A DNA stretch of 64,000 nucleotides, from assembly GCA_036490335.1 (NCBI GenBank), contig DASXEB010000022.1, forward strand, positions 1-64,000. The letters run 5' to 3'. Below the pieces are notes generated by a model, which did no database searches, was not told the origin of the DNA, and worked only from the letters and a program-made list of their open reading frames with translations. Positions within the stretch are counted from its first letter, which is position 1. Each line of letters begins with the position of its first letter. Made by a program: the position numbers and the translations under genes. The stretch is from Palsa-1392 sp036490335 (lineage in GTDB: Bacteria > Verrucomicrobiota > Verrucomicrobiia > Chthoniobacterales > UBA10450). This document shows positions 61,579 to 64,000 of this stretch, one piece after another.

Positions 61579-62118
61579 GGATTTCGCCTCGTGCTTCTCG
61601 GCGAAGCGCGCGAGCAGCCAGCAAAGATCGGAAAGCCGGTTGAGATAACGCAAAATCTCCGGGTTGCCGTTTTCGTTCGGAGCAAGCGCGGCGACGCGCC
61701 GTTCGGCCCGACGGCAAACCGTCCGCGCGAAATCAAACGCGGCCGCGAGCGGGTTATTTCCGGGCGTCGCCCAGCCTTTGCCGTAAAGCGTTTTGTCCTT
61801 TTCCAACTCTTCAACCACGCTTGTCAGCCGATCGGTCATCGCCGCGGTCGTGAGACGAAAACCATCCTTTTCGTAACGCGGCAAATCTTCCCGCGCGGTC
61901 GCGAGCTCGCCCATCACGGTCACGAGTTCCTGCTGAATCGCGAGAATTTTCTGCGCGATCTTCGAGTCGTTAGGCGCGAGCGCTCGCCCCATGCCTAACG
62001 AAGCGTTGAGTTCGTCGACGCAACCGTAGGCGTCGACCCGCGCGTCGGTCTTCGGCACGCGCCGGCCGTACATGAGCGCGGTCTCGCCGCGGTCGCCGGT
62101 TTTGGTTGCGATCGACAT
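61573..62118 (-). CDS. Cob(I)alamin adenosyltransferase, PduO type
   Basis: The enzyme transfers the adenosyl group from ATP to cob(I)alamin, making coenzyme B12. The 181-residue protein begins MSIATKTGDRGETALMYGRR, with the ATP-binding TKxGDxGxT motif, and has YGCVDELNASLGMGRA, RTVCRRAERRVAAL and LRYLNRLSDLCWLLARF, all hallmarks of the PduO fold, which works as a trimer. The start at 62118 is set by the motif. It is 12 bp downstream of a strong hairpin that follows rpoC, so its expression may depend on read-through or on a promoter in that hairpin region. Confidence 0.95.
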   Translation of the reverse strand: MSIATKTGDRGETALMYGRRVPKTDARVDAYGCVDELNASLGMGRALAPNDSKIAQKILAIQQELVTVMGELATAREDLPRYEKDGFRLTTAAMTDRLTSVVEELEKDKTLYGKGWATPGNNPLAAAFDFARTVCRRAERRVAALAPNENGNPEILRYLNRLSDLCWLLARFAEKHEAKSA

Positions 62119-62129
62119 CTGGAAATGCT

Positions 62130-62157
62130 GAGAGCCGCAACTTGCGTCGCGGCTCTC
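62130..62157 (-). terminator. Hairpin after rpoC, likely attenuating terminator
   Basis: GAGAGCCGC and GCGGCTCTC are perfect 9-bp arms around a ten-base loop, about 25 bp after the rpoC stop. On the minus strand the following bases are CAGCATTTCC, so the U-run is short. It could be a leaky terminator between rpoC and the adenosyltransferase gene. Confidence 0.7.
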
Positions 62158-62182
62158 AACTTTCAAACAGTTTGCGGACTCG

Positions 62183-64000
62183 TTAGCCGAGCGCCGGTTG
62201 CGCTTCGGGTTCTTCCATGAGCGGCGCACCGACTTGTTCGCCGAGTTCGACGAGCTTGATCTCGCGCACCGCGGGGAAGCCGGTGCCGGCTGGAATTAAA
62301 TGACCCATGATGACGTTCTCCTTGAACCCGCGCAGGCGATCGACTTTGCCTAACGTCGCCGCTTCGGTGAGAACGCGGGTCGTGTCCTGGAACGACGCGG
62401 CGCTGATGAAGCTGTCGGTTTCGAGCGAGGCTTTGGTGATGCCTAACAATACCGGCGTCGCTTCCGCGGGCTTGCCGCCCTGATCGACGACGCGCGCATT
62501 TTCGGCATCGAAATCGAGGCGATCGATCTGGTCGCCCCAGAGGAGCGAGGTGTCGCCCGGGTCGGTGATTTTCACTTTGCGGAGCATTTGCCTAACGATG
62601 ATCTCGATGTGCTTGTCGTTAATTTCGACGCCTTGAAGTCGATAAACTTCCTGCACTTCGTTGACCAAATGTTCCTGCAAATCCTGCGGTCCGCAGATCT
62701 CGAGAATCTCGTGCGGGACGATCGGCCCTTCGGTGAGCTGCTGGCCTTTTTTCACGAAGTCGCCTTTGAAAACGATCATGTGTTTGTTGAGCGGAATGAG
62801 GTGCTCTTCTTCGGCGCCGGTTTCCGGGTCCTTGAGAATCAGTTTCCGTTTTCCGCGCACGGTGCCGCCGATTTCCACGGTGCCGTCGATCTTCGCGATC
62901 TCGGCTGCGTCTTTGGGTCGGCGCGCTTCGAACAATTCCGCCACCCGCGGCAAACCGCCGGTGATGTCTTTCGTCTTCGCAACTTTTCGCGGTGTCTTCG
63001 CGAGCAACGCGCCGGCGCGAATTTTTTGCCCGGCTTCCACGATGACGTGCGCGCCGGCCGGAATCGAGTAGCTCGCGGTCACCTCGCCCTCGTCGCCGAT
63101 GATGACGATTTGCGGATGCAAATCTTCCTTGTGCTCGATGATGACCGTGCCCATGAGACCGGTCGCTTCATCGACTTCGCGCTTCATCGTCACGCCCGCG
63201 ATCATGTCGCGAAATTCGATCTTGCCGGTTTTGTCGGTCAGGATCGGGACGTTGTACGGATCCCACTGCACGAAGGTTTCGCCCTTCTTCACTTTCGCGC
63301 CGTCTTCTTTCGAAATGACGGAGCCGATGACGATGTTGTAGCGCTCGATCTCGCGGCCTTCTTCGTTGTGCAATGTAATCGAGCCATTTTTGTTCAGCGC
63401 GATCCAATTGCCGTCGAGCGACTGGACCGTGCGCAGATCGTTGAACTGCACGGTCGCATCGTTTTTCGCCTTGACGATCGGTTGCTTGAAGGTCTGGCTC
63501 GCGGTGCCGCCGATGTGGAAGGTGCGCATGGTTAATTGCGTGCCGGGTTCGCCGATTGATTGCGCGGCGATGATACCGACTGCTTCGCCGAGTTTTACCG
63601 GCTGACCGGTGGCGAGGTTGCGTCCGTAACAAAGTGCGCAAACGCCGCGGCCGGTTTCACAGGTGAGCACGCTGCGGATTTTCAAACTTTCGACGCCGAT
63701 TTTTTGCAGATCGTCCGCGATTTTCTCGTCGATGAGCTGATTCGCTTTGACGATTTTTTTCTTCTTATCGACCGGGTTGTTGATCGTTTCGCAACTGACG
63801 CGGCCGACGATGCGCGTGGCGAGATCGACGACTTCTTCGTCGCCTTCGTAGATCGAGCGCACGGTGATGCCGTTGACGGTGCCGCAATCCATTTCGTTGA
63901 TGATCACGTCCTGCGATGCGTCGACGAGTTTGCGCGTGAGGTAACCGGAGTCGGCCGTTTTGAGCGCGGTGTCGGCGAGACCTTTGCGCGCGCCGTGGGT
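62183..64000 (-). CDS. rpoC: RNA polymerase beta' subunit, 3' part
   Basis: The frame runs to the window edge and gives the last 605 residues of beta'. From the edge it reads THGARKGLADTALKTADSGY and TRKLVDASQDVII, then MDCGT, the conserved bridge-helix and trigger-loop region, followed by zinc-ligand cysteines in CETGRGVCALCYGRNLATG, GEAVGIIAAQSIGEPGTQLTMRTFHIGG, and the C-terminal clamp and jaw segments (LPRVAELFEARRPKDAA, LIPAGTGF). It stops with TAA inside an octamer variant (CTCGTTAGCC). RpoC forms half of the catalytic centre; rpoB would be expected upstream outside the window. The C-terminal tail (EEPEAQPALG) is lineage-specific. Confidence 0.99.
   Translation of the reverse strand, partial: THGARKGLADTALKTADSGYLTRKLVDASQDVIINEMDCGTVNGITVRSIYEGDEEVVDLATRIVGRVSCETINNPVDKKKKIVKANQLIDEKIADDLQKIGVESLKIRSVLTCETGRGVCALCYGRNLATGQPVKLGEAVGIIAAQSIGEPGTQLTMRTFHIGGTASQTFKQPIVKAKNDATVQFNDLRTVQSLDGNWIALNKNGSITLHNEEGREIERYNIVIGSVISKEDGAKVKKGETFVQWDPYNVPILTDKTGKIEFRDMIAGVTMKREVDEATGLMGTVIIEHKEDLHPQIVIIGDEGEVTASYSIPAGAHVIVEAGQKIRAGALLAKTPRKVAKTKDITGGLPRVAELFEARRPKDAAEIAKIDGTVEIGGTVRGKRKLILKDPETGAEEEHLIPLNKHMIVFKGDFVKKGQQLTEGPIVPHEILEICGPQDLQEHLVNEVQEVYRLQGVEINDKHIEIIVRQMLRKVKITDPGDTSLLWGDQIDRLDFDAENARVVDQGGKPAEATPVLLGITKASLETDSFISAASFQDTTRVLTEAATLGKVDRLRGFKENVIMGHLIPAGTGFPAVREIKLVELGEQVGAPLMEEPEAQPALG

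Larger units (their letters stand above)
5231..64000. repeat. Highly iterated octamer CGTTAGGC (about 110 dispersed copies)
   Basis: Reading every line for CGTTAGGC and its complement GCCTAACG gave about 111 exact copies here, against one (3697-3704) in the first 5.2 kb. Most copies are preceded by T. Both orientations are used in similar numbers. Roughly 25 one-base variants (TGTTAGGC, CGTTAGGG) are also present. At about 62% GC an 8-mer of this composition would be expected two to three times. Copies lie in intergenic DNA and inside genes, read as SLG, VR, LT or PNE depending on frame. Examples: 6711, 11549, 14402, 26470, 33462, 42612, 50799, 58906, 62590. Copies are sparse between about 17.8 and 20.5 kb. 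The counts are by hand and may be off by a few. Confidence 0.92.

Noticed and set aside
5231..64000. Octamer as Chi, KOPS or other strand-polarised motif
   Set aside because: The two orientations are about equally common over the window and within single genes.

Overview
This is a high-GC (about 62% by eye) bacterial chromosome segment, most likely from a soil Verrucomicrobia-type organism (Chthoniobacterales/Spartobacteria-like). The evidence is indirect: family content such as many ADOP-type permeases, an MbfA-like iron exporter, a K+-independent H+-PPase and an MscS-cNMP fusion; TPTP-rich secreted proteins; and an 'AAGCTTCCAGCTT' hairpin repeat that I associate with Verrucomicrobia from memory. 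No rRNA, tRNA or CRISPR array was seen.

Layout. 1-4.66 kb is a foreign-looking, lower-GC island: the 3' end of an IS110-family transposase abuts a 5'-truncated DGQHR-domain gene, followed with overlapping starts and stops by an unknown gene, a twice-frameshifted D12-class adenine methylase and a GIY-YIG/DUF4357 nuclease. 4.96-5.23 kb is an exact 21-bp-period array with a palindromic core. 5.3-25.1 kb is ordinary chromosome: sugar nucleotide and glycosyltransferase genes, nuoA, FIST sensor, XerD-like recombinase, UVR protein, sulfite-oxidase-like enzyme, EamA transporter, iron exporter, REC-metallo-beta-lactamase fusion, H+-PPase and a mechanosensitive channel. 59.9-64 kb holds a DUF885 protein, a PduO-type cobalamin adenosyltransferase and the 3' end of rpoC.

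The centrepiece is 25.3-59.8 kb. An NtrC-type sigma-54 activator and an NtrY-like histidine kinase precede an intergenic region that carries a textbook -24/-12 sigma-54 promoter (28250-28266) and, about 100 bp upstream of it, a 20-bp near-perfect palindrome that fits an activator site. Downstream, all on the + strand with very short gaps, are a small membrane protein, an HlyD/MacA-type adaptor, an ABC ATPase, a 57-residue membrane protein, an ADOP permease, a second ABC ATPase, a DUF4097 repeat protein, and then ten further ADOP permeases in uninterrupted tandem. That is eleven FtsX/MacB-like duplicated permeases served by two ATPases and one adaptor, apparently one ~31 kb stress-responsive operon. 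The likely reading is a sensed envelope-stress or efflux module in which paralogous permeases with divergent periplasmic domains share ATPases.

Superimposed on everything from 5.2 kb onward is a highly iterated octamer, CGTTAGGC (usually preceded by T), hand-counted about 110 times in 58.8 kb on both strands, against roughly 2-3 expected from base composition. It lies inside genes in several reading frames (using codons such as TTA, AGG and CTA), supplies stop codons, forms inverted pairs, and is almost absent from the 1-5.2 kb island and from about 17.8-20.5 kb. It resembles the DNA uptake sequences of Neisseriaceae and Pasteurellaceae in its behaviour, and is the observation here I would follow first.
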